From JBKHAJ01 sp964641125 (lineage in GTDB: Bacteria > Spirochaetota > Spirochaetia > SPDA01 > CAZSGZ01), in assembly GCA_964641125.1 (NCBI GenBank), contig CAZXMO010000007.1:8879-72878 (forward strand): a stretch of DNA of 64,000 bases, written 5' to 3'. The notes under the pieces were generated by a model, which did no database searches, had not been told where the DNA came from, and saw only the letters and a program-made list of their open reading frames with translations. This document shows, in pieces, positions 27,082-35,742 of the stretch; position 1 is the first letter of the stretch, and every line of letters begins with the position of its first letter. A program made the position numbers and the translations under genes.

Positions 27082-29115
27082 ATGAGTGACGGACCTATTT
27101 ACACCCCCCAGCAGGACCAAAACGGCGATTTTTCCTTTGTAGACGATGCGAACGTTACCGAAGAGGACCGGAAAGAGATCCTCGAGCAGATCGATCACGT
27201 CGTCGAGACGAATAGGATCCCGGTTACCGGGGAAATGTTTAGGCTCAAGGCCAAGCGGGGCGGGGGCCTCTTTCCCCTCCTTATGAACGTCATCCTGCTC
27301 GCCCTTGCCGCCGGGGGGATTTTCTACGCCTTCCGTTACTTCGAGACCCGTCAGGCATCATTATCCGAGGAGAGTCAGGGTTATCTCTCTACCGAAGGGC
27401 GGCTCATCGAGGAGATGAGGCGGGAATCGGAGGCCCGGCTCAGACAGAAGGAAATGGAGATAAGCCGGATCAGTCAGGAGCTCGACGAGCTCGACAGGCA
27501 GAGCCGGGAGCTCCGGCAGTCCATGGAGGAGCGGATCGAAAGCCGCGAGGCGGAGCTTCGCTCCCGTCTCGAAACGGAGCTCGAGGCCGAAAGGCGGCGC
27601 CTTCAGGCCCGGGGCGTATCCCAGGAGGACATAAGCGAGCGCCTCGATATCCTCGAGCAGCAGCGCTTGGACGAGGCCCAAGACGAGCTCGAAGAGTTCC
27701 GCGCGGAAGCCCAGGCCGAGATACGCCTACGGGAACAGGAGCTCGCCGAGGCCCGGGTCTTGGCGGAGGAAATACTCGAAGAGGCCGGCGCGGAGAGGGA
27801 ACAGCTTCGACGGGAGGCCCTTGAGCGTGAGGAGGAGCTTCGTGCCCAGTTCCAAACCGAACGTCAAGAGCTCGAAACCCGATCCACCGAGGCGGAGGAG
27901 CGTTTGCGGGAGCTTACGGCGCTGCGCGAACGGGAATCCTTGGTGAACGACCAGATAACCGGGGCCTATTCATCGGTTATCGAGAAAATTCGGGAAGGCG
28001 ATATAGATACCGCCTTGTCCGAGCTCGACAACTTGAGAGAGTTCCTCAATACCCCGAATATTCGGACCCTGCCGGCGGTCGCCGACCGGCGGAGGGTGGA
28101 GCTCTTTATAATCGATAACTTACGGGAAAACCTCGAGGCCCAAGCGGCGCCGGCGGAGACCCGGGACGCTTCGCTCCTGGATGCCGCCAATCTGGTGATA
28201 AACGCCCGGGAAATCGTTAACCGGGGAAACGCCGCCCGGGAGGAAGGGCGGCTCGAGGAAGCCGAGCGGATCTATACCCGCGCCCTCGAAACTATCCCCG
28301 AGATGAACGCGGCCTACACGTCGCTGCGTTCCATCGAAGAAAACCGCACCGCCGGAGCCATCCGCGGCCGTATCGAAGCCGCGGAGGAGCTGCGAGGGGA
28401 GATCGCCGCCCGGGAAGAGAGGATAAGCGCACTCCGGGCCGAACTTGCGGAAGCTAGACAAAACCTCGCCGATGCCGGGGAAACTCTTGAAGAGGCCCGG
28501 TCGAGGATATCCGCTCTTACCGAAGCGGCCGAAACCGATGAAGAAGCGGTAAGCGGGCTTAGGTCCCGCATCGAGGAACTCCAGGAGGAGCTGAGGCTGG
28601 CCCGGGCCGCGGAGGCAACCCGCCCCGAAACAATCGAAGCCGATCCCGAAGAGGTGAACGCGGCGGTGGAGAACGCCCGGGAAGAGGCCTACGGGACGGT
28701 CCTGGATTATTTAGGCTACGTAAGCGGGACCGAGAGCGAGCGTATCCGGACACAGCTCGAGCGGCAGGCGGAAGAGGACAGGCTCTTCCGCAGCGTCGTC
28801 GACCGCCTTCAGGGGATCCTCGAGGCGGGAGCGGCGGAGGCCCGGCTCATCCAGATAGAAGAAACCAGGCTCATCGGAACGGTCAGCTCCGTCGCCGCGG
28901 GCAGGATAGTCATCGAGCCCTTAGTGACGGTCCCCATCGCCGAGGGGAACACGGTTATCATAAAGCGGCGCACCGCTTCGGGCGAAGTGCCGGTGGCAAC
29001 CGGCGAGGTCTACGACGTTTCCGCCGGACGGATCGCCGCGAACCTGGTCTCCCGCCTCTCCACCGAGCGGAGCCCCATGGTGATGGATTTAGTGTACATG
29101 GAGATGCCGGAATAG
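27082..29115 (+). CDS. Membrane-anchored long coiled-coil protein
   Basis: A 677-residue protein. An N-terminal cytoplasmic part of about 62 residues precedes a single membrane helix (about 63-85, FPLLMNVILLALAAGGIFYA). Very long Glu/Arg-rich coiled coils run from 95 to 290 and 375 to 520, with a helical TPR-like segment between (GRLEEAERIYTRALETIPEM). A compact beta-rich C-terminal domain (about 575-677, RIVIEPLVTVPIAEGNTVII) ends the protein. ATG 27082 is preferred to TTG 27061. It is divergent from the adenylate cyclase. Such architecture suggests an envelope-spanning tether; no named family is recognised. Confidence 0.65.
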   Translation: MSDGPIYTPQQDQNGDFSFVDDANVTEEDRKEILEQIDHVVETNRIPVTGEMFRLKAKRGGGLFPLLMNVILLALAAGGIFYAFRYFETRQASLSEESQGYLSTEGRLIEEMRRESEARLRQKEMEISRISQELDELDRQSRELRQSMEERIESREAELRSRLETELEAERRRLQARGVSQEDISERLDILEQQRLDEAQDELEEFRAEAQAEIRLREQELAEARVLAEEILEEAGAEREQLRREALEREEELRAQFQTERQELETRSTEAEERLRELTALRERESLVNDQITGAYSSVIEKIREGDIDTALSELDNLREFLNTPNIRTLPAVADRRRVELFIIDNLRENLEAQAAPAETRDASLLDAANLVINAREIVNRGNAAREEGRLEEAERIYTRALETIPEMNAAYTSLRSIEENRTAGAIRGRIEAAEELRGEIAAREERISALRAELAEARQNLADAGETLEEARSRISALTEAAETDEEAVSGLRSRIEELQEELRLARAAEATRPETIEADPEEVNAAVENAREEAYGTVLDYLGYVSGTESERIRTQLERQAEEDRLFRSVVDRLQGILEAGAAEARLIQIEETRLIGTVSSVAAGRIVIEPLVTVPIAEGNTVIIKRRTASGEVPVATGEVYDVSAGRIAANLVSRLSTERSPMVMDLVYMEMPE

Positions 29116-29144
29116 CTTCCCGCGGTTCCGCGGATGCAATCATT

Positions 29145-30290
29145 TTAAGTACCGTCTGCTCTCCGTTCGTAATAGGCGAATATAGTGATGGTTTCATCGA
29201 CGTGCTTTGCCGCCTGATAGGGGAGGTCTATAGCCCGATAGCTCTCGAAATTTCTGATCTCCTTCTCAGTCACCATGGCATCTGTTGTAAAAATAATCAC
29301 ACGATACCATTCTAAAGGATCAATCGATCCCCCCGGGATGATGAACTGAGATGTAGTCTGGGGGGAGTAGGAAACCTCCGTGTGAACGAGAACCTCGGGC
29401 TGGGTTTCGTCGTAGAGGATGATTCCCACCGTGACCACTTCCGGGGCATTCCCGCTTATCCAATCCACGGGAGATCCGTCTGAGAGGGGATCGTCGTCGT
29501 TAGGAGGTGCGGTGATCTCCGGAGTAAAGGTAGGATCGGAGAGGAAATCGATGGAATCGTAGGAGGTTAAGGCCGTACCTTTCGTATCTTCGAGAATCAA
29601 CGAATAGTCACCGGTTTCGACATAACCGGGTCTAAAGAAATCGACGGAGGCGTCGTGGACGTTGAAATGAACTTCGTCGAAGGAGCTTTTCGAGCCGGCA
29701 GTTACGTTGAGACCTTCGGGGTAGGTGAGCTGGACCCAGGATGCAGTATGGAAAGAACCGTAGGCGATTGATCGTGTTCCTACATCGAGATTTGTCATGC
29801 CGATTCTCCGTCCTGCGGTAATGAAGGTCTCGAATTCCGTAACTTCTATTGAAGGCTCAAATTGTGATGAGCTTGAAGTTATGCTGAAGTCAAACGAATC
29901 ACCGGTATACTCCGCTGTAATCCGGCTAGTTACCGTATCTCCCGGTACGGATTCGACGGTAAACTGCCTTTCTCCGAGGATGTTCTCCCCTTCAAAAACC
30001 GATACCGTGACTGTCCATATTCCCCTAAACGTTCCGGAAAAGACCGCGGAACCGGAATCGGAGTTGTCAAACCTTACGGTCTGGTCGAGGGCTTTTTCGC
30101 TCGATGAATGGTCGAGTCTCAGCTCGACTTCGGTTTCGGGTCCCGCAGCGTAATCCTTCAGTTCTACAAAGAATGCAAGATTTCCTTCCGGCGAAAGTGA
30201 ACAGTTTAGAAAAAGAATCGTAAGAAAGGGTATTCCCGAAATGAACAGGAGCATCGATGATCGGAATAGCTTCCTTCTGCACTCTCCCAT
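29145..30290 (-). CDS. Lipoprotein, paralogue of the 31.4-32.6 kb gene
   Basis: A 381-residue lipoprotein with signal peptide and lipobox FLNC (Cys about residue 25). The mature part is a series of Ig-like or carbohydrate-binding-like beta domains rich in Ser/Thr. Its ending TITIFAYYERR and the block WTVTVSVFEGENILGERQF align with the paralogue at 31436-32566 (NINVFAYHEIR; WTVSVSMQDGDTLLGATEF). ATG 30290 shares one base with the upstream stop (TAATG). Third of the three large genes in a four-gene lipoprotein operon. Function unknown; outer-membrane or periplasmic anchoring is inferred. Confidence 0.65.
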   Translation of the reverse strand: MGECRRKLFRSSMLLFISGIPFLTILFLNCSLSPEGNLAFFVELKDYAAGPETEVELRLDHSSSEKALDQTVRFDNSDSGSAVFSGTFRGIWTVTVSVFEGENILGERQFTVESVPGDTVTSRITAEYTGDSFDFSITSSSSQFEPSIEVTEFETFITAGRRIGMTNLDVGTRSIAYGSFHTASWVQLTYPEGLNVTAGSKSSFDEVHFNVHDASVDFFRPGYVETGDYSLILEDTKGTALTSYDSIDFLSDPTFTPEITAPPNDDDPLSDGSPVDWISGNAPEVVTVGIILYDETQPEVLVHTEVSYSPQTTSQFIIPGGSIDPLEWYRVIIFTTDAMVTEKEIRNFESYRAIDLPYQAAKHVDETITIFAYYERRADGT

Positions 30291-31423
30291 TATGATCCCG
30301 TTACATTTAGCCGTGCAACTCCGACGTAATCGATGTCGCTGTCGTAATCCCGGAGAATCCGTGTAATAATGCCGTTCCATCCATCCGCGTTGGCCGTGAT
30401 TTCACCGTACACGGCGGGGGATATTTGGGTATCCGTGAAAAGGATAAATAGTTCATAATTCGACCCCGGCATAGTCGGGGCGGTTGTGTCCGTTACCGCT
30501 ACACCGGGTATTTCGTTGGCGTGCCATACGGGGGCTGCGTAATCCTCTATACCGAAAACATAGGTATAGGTTATATGACCGACACTTCCGTGATTCCAAT
30601 TAATAGCTCCTCCTGCAAATGTACCTCCGTCCGTGGGGAAGGTCACATTAGGAGCCGATGCCTCGTTCAGATCCACATCCACCTCATATGTTCCGGAGCG
30701 AGTAGTATGATTGATATCGTATAGGCTGACCGTGTAGGTGCCGGCGATTTCGTCGTTCCCGGTGCTCCGTGAAGCCCACATTTCAGTATCATCGACCCGG
30801 TACGAATAGCCAAAACTCCTGCTTGTTGCAATATCGAGGAGAGTACCGTCGGGAAAAAGAACGCTTCCGCCTATTGCCGATCCGAAGCTCCCCGGTGCGG
30901 TCACCTGGGTCCACATATCGGGATCTGTAGCGGAATCGTCCCACATCCGCCTCTCTTCGACGATAACTGCGTTCATATCGGTAAACTCTATGGCGGTATC
31001 GGAACCGGATATTGATACGGAATCGATGAAGGTGATGCTGTCCGTAGCGCTCTCATAGGTTCCGGTGATCGTGACGCTCGAAGTTTCTCCCGGCAGCACC
31101 TCAACCGCCACGGTGTGACTATCCACCGCGGTCGAACCGTCCATGAAGGCGGCCGTCAGGTCCCACATGCCCGGCTCGAGCTCCTGGAACCGACCTTCCG
31201 CGTAGTTACTCGAGTCGGCGGGGATGGACCGGGATATATAGCCTTCTCCGTCCGTTTTATCCACGGTAAAAAGGACTGAGGTATCGGTCCCTCCGGCGTA
31301 TCCCGATACCTCGAGGGAGCTCGTCACCGTGCCGAGATGATCGGTGATCCCGGGGATGCAGCCGGCAAGGAATAGGAAAAGAAAGAAAATGGGCAAAAGT
31401 GCGTAGAGCGGTACGCGTTTCAT
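30290..31423 (-). CDS. Lipoprotein of the tandem array, divergent C-terminus
   Basis: A 377-residue lipoprotein with a signal peptide and lipobox LAGC (Cys about residue 22). It keeps the N-terminal beta domain of its two neighbours (GMWDLTAAFMDGSTAVDSHT; VLPGETSSVTITGTYES), but the C-terminal half differs (YTVSLYDINHTTRSGTYEVD; ending DYVGVARLNVTGS) and lacks the FAY-E-R ending. A clear AGGAG site precedes ATG 31423. Middle gene of the array. Confidence 0.65.
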   Translation of the reverse strand: MKRVPLYALLPIFFLFLFLAGCIPGITDHLGTVTSSLEVSGYAGGTDTSVLFTVDKTDGEGYISRSIPADSSNYAEGRFQELEPGMWDLTAAFMDGSTAVDSHTVAVEVLPGETSSVTITGTYESATDSITFIDSVSISGSDTAIEFTDMNAVIVEERRMWDDSATDPDMWTQVTAPGSFGSAIGGSVLFPDGTLLDIATSRSFGYSYRVDDTEMWASRSTGNDEIAGTYTVSLYDINHTTRSGTYEVDVDLNEASAPNVTFPTDGGTFAGGAINWNHGSVGHITYTYVFGIEDYAAPVWHANEIPGVAVTDTTAPTMPGSNYELFILFTDTQISPAVYGEITANADGWNGIITRILRDYDSDIDYVGVARLNVTGS

Positions 31424-31435
31424 ACTCTATTACTC

Positions 31436-32566
31436 CTATGGTCTGGTCACCCGAATTTCGTGATACGCGAAAACATTTATATTTTCGCCGGCGTGGAATG
31501 CCGTTTGAATAGGCAGACCTCCCGCTTCATAATTGTCGATTGCATCGAGCTCGGTGATGTCCAAATGAATATCCGTAGTTATAACGATTACGCGGTAGTC
31601 CCCCGCCGCCAGAGCCGGTAAGGGGCCGAAAGTGAATGCCAATCCCGGCGAATAAGCGACATCCGAAAAAACCGTCGTTTCCGGAGTCGTCTCGTCAAAT
31701 ACAACTATAGCTACCGTTTCCAGTTCGGGATAATCGACTAGATCTCCCGAGACGATAGCTCCATCAATAATATTTCCTCCGTCGGTGTGGCTCGTGATAA
31801 CGGGAATGAAATCCGTCCCGGGAACAAATGTGATCGTATCCGCCGCCGCCCTGCTCGCGCCGTTTATATCGGTTACCTCAAGAGAGCAGTTTCCCTCGAG
31901 CAGTTCGGACCTGCGGACCACATCGATGTAACTGTCTTGGACGGACATATAAGCCCCTTCTATTAGATTCCGCGTCCCGGCGGAGACGGCGAACCCGTCG
32001 GGGAAGATGAACTCACCCCATGCGGCGGCGGTGAAGTTGCCGAAGGCCGCACCGCGGATCGATTCCTCCGGATCAGACATTCCAGGATTCCGCTGGATAG
32101 TCAAGAACGAATCCATCTCATAGATTTCGAGATCGGTTGTAACTTCCGTCGAGCTCGTAGTAACCCCGAAGGTCATTCCCCCGCCGGAGTAGGTGCCCCG
32201 GACGGTGGTGGTCATCGTCTCCCCCGGAGAAGCGTCCACGGTGAACTCGGTGGCGCCTAAGAGGGTATCCCCGTCCTGCATCGACACCGAAACCGTCCAG
32301 GTACCCTCGTCGACGCCTGAGAAGAGGGCGTAGCCGTAGTTCGATCCGGAGAGCGCTAGGTTCTTCGAGAGGTTCCTGCCGGTCCCTCCGTGCCCGATGC
32401 TGACCCCGGCGCTGACGCCGTCCCCCGCCGGATACCCGTCGAGATAGAGGTTGAACACCATGTTGCCCGAGCTCAGGGAACACCCGGACATCGAAACGGC
32501 GCCGGCCGCTATGAACAGGAGAGCCGTCACCCCCGCCGGTAGAATTTTCTTTCTCATACCCGTCAT
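31436..32566 (-). CDS. Lipoprotein of the tandem array
   Basis: A 376-residue lipoprotein with a signal peptide and lipobox MSGC (Cys about residue 29). It has an N-terminal beta domain (YLDGYPAGDGVSAGVSIGHG), a middle domain (AAWGEFIFPDGFAVSAGTRN) and a C-terminal domain ending FAYHEIRVTRP. Candidate starts are GTG 32569, ATG 32566 and ATG 32557; ATG 32566 is best spaced from AGGAA. It is a clear paralogue of the 29145-30290 gene and lies 15 nt after the small lipoprotein that heads the operon. Confidence 0.65.
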   Translation of the reverse strand: MTGMRKKILPAGVTALLFIAAGAVSMSGCSLSSGNMVFNLYLDGYPAGDGVSAGVSIGHGGTGRNLSKNLALSGSNYGYALFSGVDEGTWTVSVSMQDGDTLLGATEFTVDASPGETMTTTVRGTYSGGGMTFGVTTSSTEVTTDLEIYEMDSFLTIQRNPGMSDPEESIRGAAFGNFTAAAWGEFIFPDGFAVSAGTRNLIEGAYMSVQDSYIDVVRRSELLEGNCSLEVTDINGASRAAADTITFVPGTDFIPVITSHTDGGNIIDGAIVSGDLVDYPELETVAIVVFDETTPETTVFSDVAYSPGLAFTFGPLPALAAGDYRVIVITTDIHLDITELDAIDNYEAGGLPIQTAFHAGENINVFAYHEIRVTRP

Positions 32567-32581
32567 CACCGGTTCCTGTAT

Positions 32582-32974
32582 TTAGTGTACAACAAAATCA
32601 TAGCTCTTATCCAGGAAAGGGAGTACATTGGTCGATGTTCCCCTTTGAGAGAGTACCGAAAAGCGGAGGGTGTAGGCTCCGGGGGCGAGCTCCCACCAGC
32701 CGAGACTTCCTTGGCTCGGGAGGACCGCTTCCTCTTCGATGATAACTACGTCCTCCGGAAGAGAACGGCGGCTGATGGTTATCCGGCAGGCCTGTAATTC
32801 CGATTCACTCTGAAAGAGATAGTCTATGCTCACCTCATCGGGAAGATAATAGTCGGTTTGGATATCGACGTAGAGGAAGGGAATACTCGTGGTGCAGCCG
32901 GCCGCAATGAAGGCGAGGGCCGCGCAGCCGAGGAGTCCGAGGAACAGAGGTATTAGTGGGCGCCGGTTTTTCAT
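32582..32974 (-). CDS. Small lipoprotein heading the lipoprotein operon
   Basis: A 130-residue lipoprotein with a long signal peptide and lipobox IAAGC (Cys about residue 27). The mature part is one beta domain (GWWELAPGAYTLRFSV) that resembles the first domain of its three larger neighbours. The ATG lies only about 14 nt from a -10 box at 32989-32994. No function can be assigned. Confidence 0.6.
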   Translation of the reverse strand: MKNRRPLIPLFLGLLGCAALAFIAAGCTTSIPFLYVDIQTDYYLPDEVSIDYLFQSESELQACRITISRRSLPEDVVIIEEEAVLPSQGSLGWWELAPGAYTLRFSVLSQRGTSTNVLPFLDKSYDFVVH

Positions 32975-32988
32975 CGAAATCTATTTAA

Positions 32989-33018
32989 ACTATAGCACAG
33001 CAAATACGAGTGAAACAA
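32989..33018 (-). promoter_or_regulatory. Promoter of the four-gene lipoprotein operon
   Basis: TTGTTT (33013-33018) - 18 bp - TATAGT (32989-32994) on the minus strand, with the ATG 14 nt after the -10 and no ribosome site between. Confidence 0.5.
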
Positions 33019-33023
33019 GCGGA

Positions 33024-33068
33024 TAAAAAACCGGCCCTCCGGAGGTGTGATGCCTGGGGCCGGTTTTC
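33024..33068. terminator. Bidirectional terminator after the small heat-shock genes
   Basis: Stem ccggcc (33031-33036) with ggccgg (33058-33063), flanked by a 6-nt A-run on one side and TTTT on the other. On the minus strand it ends the Hsp20 operon with a run of six Ts. Confidence 0.75.
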
Positions 33069-33094
33069 GAATTGTTCTGTATAAGGGCGGGACG

Positions 33095-33466
33095 TTATTT
33101 ACCCGTTTTTACCGCGATCTTTTTCGGCTTTTCCGCTTCCTTCAGCTGCAGGGAGACGGTGAGGATCCCGTTTTCCAGGGAGGCGTCGATCTTGTCCCGG
33201 TCGACGGTCTCGTCGAGGGTGTAGAGATGATAATAGTCCCCCTGTGTCCGTTCCCGGACCAGATAGTTTCCGTCGACGTCCGGGTCCCTCTTGTGCCCGA
33301 TAATCTCGAGCTGATTGTTGTTCACGTTGATGTCGAGATTACCCTTGTCGACGCCGGGCATCTCGAGGCGGAGGATGATTTTCCCATCGTCCTCGCATAT
33401 ATCGCATCGTCCCCTGAGCCGCTGCCGCTGCTGCTGTTCCGTGGTTAATTCTTTGTCCTTAGCCAT
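33095..33466 (-). CDS. Hsp20/alpha-crystallin small heat-shock protein (second copy)
   Basis: A 123-residue Hsp20-type protein. The alpha-crystallin core covers about residues 20-115 (LRLEMPGVDKGNLDINVNNN; ASLENGILTVSLQLKEAE) and has the short C-terminal IAV motif (KIAVKTGK). It has two Cys residues (C21, C24) near its N-terminus, unlike its neighbour. It lies 21 nt after the upstream hsp20 gene with a GGAGGA-type site, so it is co-transcribed. ATP-independent holdase, in the cytoplasm. Confidence 0.9.
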   Translation of the reverse strand: MAKDKELTTEQQQRQRLRGRCDICEDDGKIILRLEMPGVDKGNLDINVNNNQLEIIGHKRDPDVDGNYLVRERTQGDYYHLYTLDETVDRDKIDASLENGILTVSLQLKEAEKPKKIAVKTGK

Positions 33467-33487
33467 ACTGTTCCTCCTTCCGGTTAA

Positions 33488-33946
33488 TTAATGGGCCTTG
33501 ATACTGATCTGTTTAGGCTTTATCTCTTCCCGTTTGGGAAGCTTCACTTCCAGAACTCCGCTGTTGAAGTCGGCCTCGACCTTGTTCGAATCGATTCCGG
33601 TGGGAAGGGCGATGGTCCGCTGGAACGAGCCCGACCAGCTCTCGCGGCGGTAGTACTGGGACTCTTCTTTTTTCGCTTCACCCTTCTTTTCGCCCTTGAT
33701 GGTAAGGACGTCCTTAGTGACGGTGATGTCGAGGTCGTCGCCGGACACCCCGGGCAGGTCGCACATGACCACGAACTCATCCTTGGTCTCGACCATGTCG
33801 ATGGCCGGTGAGATTGTACGATCGAAGATCCCCTGCTGAGGAGCGGGACCCCGGGTGCCGTTGAAGAGCTGATTGATATCGTCCTGGAGTCTGTCCAAGT
33901 CGTTGAAGGGATTGAAAAGATCGTTTCGCCATCTGATAAGTGCCAT
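33488..33946 (-). CDS. Hsp20/alpha-crystallin small heat-shock protein (first copy)
   Basis: A 152-residue Hsp20. The N-terminal arm MALIRWRNDLFNPFNDLDRL is typical of bacterial class A sHSPs. The alpha-crystallin domain runs from about residue 45 to 140 (VVMCDLPGVSGDDLDITVT, FNSGVLEVKLPKRE), with a C-terminal IxI-type motif ISI. A strong AGGAGG site precedes the ATG. It heads a two-gene heat-shock operon whose promoter carries an inverted repeat over the -35. Confidence 0.93.
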   Translation of the reverse strand: MALIRWRNDLFNPFNDLDRLQDDINQLFNGTRGPAPQQGIFDRTISPAIDMVETKDEFVVMCDLPGVSGDDLDITVTKDVLTIKGEKKGEAKKEESQYYRRESWSGSFQRTIALPTGIDSNKVEADFNSGVLEVKLPKREEIKPKQISIKAH

Positions 33947-33965
33947 ATCGTTTACCTCCTATGCA

Positions 33966-33993
33966 AATATAGTCTTCATAAATTCCTAAGCAA
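33966..33993 (-). promoter_or_regulatory. Promoter of the hsp20 operon
   Basis: TTGCTT (33988-33993) - 16 bp - TATATT (33966-33971) on the minus strand, followed by a short leader containing AGGAGG before the ATG at 33946. Confidence 0.55.
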
Positions 33994-34015
33994 GGAATGT
34001 GCCAATTATGATTGG
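33982..34015. promoter_or_regulatory. Two adjacent inverted repeats over the hsp20 promoter (candidate operators)
   Basis: attcct (33982-33987) and aggaat (33993-33998) form a perfect 6-bp inverted repeat with a 5-nt centre that covers the -35 hexamer. Immediately upstream, ccaat-N4-attgg (34002-34015) is a second repeat. Neither matches the CIRCE sequence, so the regulator is unknown. Confidence 0.4.
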
Positions 34016-34191
34016 ACGAAGGTGTAAAATAAATACTTATATATCAAAGAATTATAGAGATGCCGGCGTGGGAGCGGGGGGGCCGGAGGCGGCGGCCTGG
34101 AAAATGTGTGTCAAAACGACACTCCTTTACGGAAATGCCCGAAATTGGGTGGGTCATTCTGCTTCTCTGCCCTCGAAAGTCCGGCATTCCA
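34016..34191. other. Non-coding stretch between hsp20 and citrate synthase
   Basis: Within the 354-nt gap between the hsp20 and citrate synthase genes, this part holds no convincing gene, RNA or terminator. The short open frames on both strands lack ribosome sites and protein-like composition. Confidence 0.5.
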
Positions 34192-34220
34192 TTGCATCCG
34201 GAGGTTCTTTCCCCTATAAT
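34192..34220 (+). promoter_or_regulatory. Promoter of citrate synthase
   Basis: TTGCAT (34192-34197) - 17 bp - TATAAT (34215-34220), a near-consensus promoter giving a leader of about 74 nt to the ATG at 34301. Confidence 0.7.
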
Positions 34221-34300
34221 AGGCAGAAACCCGGTATTTCCCTGTCTAAACGCCGCGGTAACATTGGAAACACTTAAAAAAACTATATGAGGAGATGAAG

Positions 34301-35707
34301 ATGGAGAAATTTTCTTCCGACGATGTACAGGCAATTTCCGATATCGTCTTACAGGCAAAGTCCGAAGCGTACAAGGAAACCGAATTCGAGCCGGAACCCG
34401 AGCTGACCAAAAAGCAGGAGTGGCCGGTTCAGTGCACCGTCGGCCCGGGCCTCGAAGGAGCCATAGCCTGCGAGACCAAGATAGGATACGTCAACGGCAC
34501 CAAGGGATGGCTCATCTATCGGGGATACGACATCTTTGATCTCTGCGCGCACTCGAGCTTCGAGGAGGTTTCTTATCTTCTTCTCCACGGGAAGCTCCCC
34601 AAGGCGAACCAGCTCCAAGATTATAAAGCCAAGCTTGCCGAATACCGCTACCTGACCGAGACAAACCGCTCGCTGATGAGCTTTCCCGTTCAGGACATGA
34701 GTCCCATGGCGGCACTCCGTCTCGGGACACTTCTCATGAGGCAGAAGCAGACCTTCCGGGACAAGGACGTGGCTACCCCTAAGACCGCGTCCATCGCCGC
34801 GGACGAGGACTCCATTCCCATGGAGACAAAGCCCATCGGGTATCAGCACGCGATATACGAGTTCCGCAAGAAGCAGTATAAGAAGCCGGCCAAGGAACCC
34901 AAGAAGGTACGCAGCGCCGAGGGCGTGGAGAGCTGTTATAGATTGATAGCGGGGGTTTCGACCATCGCCGCATCCATAGCGCGGCTTCGGGCCGGACATC
35001 TCCCCATCGAGCCGGACCCGGAGCTCGGCCACGCGGCGAATCTGCTGTACATGATCACCGGCAGGCGGCCCACCCCCGTGGAGGAACGGATCATGGATAT
35101 ATGCCTCATCCTCCACGCCGATCACGGCATGAACGCGAGTACCTTCGCGGCGATGGTGGTGGCATCTACTCTGTCGGATATCTACTTTTCCATCGGCTCG
35201 GGTATCGCTGCCCTGAACGGACCCCTGCATGGCGGGGCCAACGAGCAAGTCATGCGGATGCTCGAAGGGCTCGGCTCCGAAGAGAACCTCGACGCCTGGT
35301 TCGAGTCCCAATTGGCATCGAAATCCAAGATCAACGGCTTCGGACACCGGGTGTACAAGGCTTACGATCCCCGGGCCCGGGTTTTGGCCCCCCTAGCGGA
35401 AATACTCGTCAAGCAGCACCCCGAAATGCGCGAGCTCTTCAAGGTGGCGGCGAGCCTCGAGACAAAAGTCTTGGACACCCTGGGCAAGGAAAAGAAGATC
35501 TTCCCCAACGTGGATTACTATTCGGGATTCGTCTATAAATCTTTGGGTATTCCCATCGATTTCTTTACCCCCATGTTCGCGGTAGCCCGTGTCGCCGGAT
35601 GGACCGCCCGGGTCCTCGAGTACCTCAAGCAAAACCGTATCTTCCGCCCCCGGGCCATCTATACCGGGAAGTTCGGGAACGAATACAAGCCACTTGATGA
35701 ACGTTAA
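34301..35707 (+). CDS. gltA: Citrate synthase with a Lys-rich internal insertion
   Basis: A 468-residue citrate synthase that condenses oxaloacetate and acetyl-CoA. The catalytic residues are visible: H275 (LHADHGMNAST), H310 (GPLHGGAN) and D405 (NVDYYSGF). Other family blocks are GWLIYRGYDI and NGFGHRVYKAYDPRA. Compared with usual enzymes of about 430 residues, it carries roughly 45 extra residues at about 146-208, between the PMAALR helix and the RLIAGVSTIAA helix; the insert is Lys-rich (FRKKQYKKPAKEPKK). ATG 34301 is preferred to ATG 34295 because GAGGAG abuts the latter but sits 6 nt before the former. Confidence 0.93.
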   Translation: MEKFSSDDVQAISDIVLQAKSEAYKETEFEPEPELTKKQEWPVQCTVGPGLEGAIACETKIGYVNGTKGWLIYRGYDIFDLCAHSSFEEVSYLLLHGKLPKANQLQDYKAKLAEYRYLTETNRSLMSFPVQDMSPMAALRLGTLLMRQKQTFRDKDVATPKTASIAADEDSIPMETKPIGYQHAIYEFRKKQYKKPAKEPKKVRSAEGVESCYRLIAGVSTIAASIARLRAGHLPIEPDPELGHAANLLYMITGRRPTPVEERIMDICLILHADHGMNASTFAAMVVASTLSDIYFSIGSGIAALNGPLHGGANEQVMRMLEGLGSEENLDAWFESQLASKSKINGFGHRVYKAYDPRARVLAPLAEILVKQHPEMRELFKVAASLETKVLDTLGKEKKIFPNVDYYSGFVYKSLGIPIDFFTPMFAVARVAGWTARVLEYLKQNRIFRPRAIYTGKFGNEYKPLDER

Positions 35708-35742
35708 TGGGTTTGAGTATATTCCCCCGAAGGAGGAGAGAA

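Noticed and set aside
29119..29134. Hairpin ccgcggttccgcgg after the coiled-coil gene
   Set aside because: Two-base loop is sterically poor and no clear T-run follows directly.
29145..32974. CRISPR or DNA-level repeat array
   Set aside because: The similarity is between diverged protein paralogues; no regularly spaced identical DNA repeats occur.
33946..34300. CIRCE element near hsp20
   Set aside because: No TTAGCACTC-N9-GAGTGCTAA-like repeat is present; only shorter unrelated inverted repeats.
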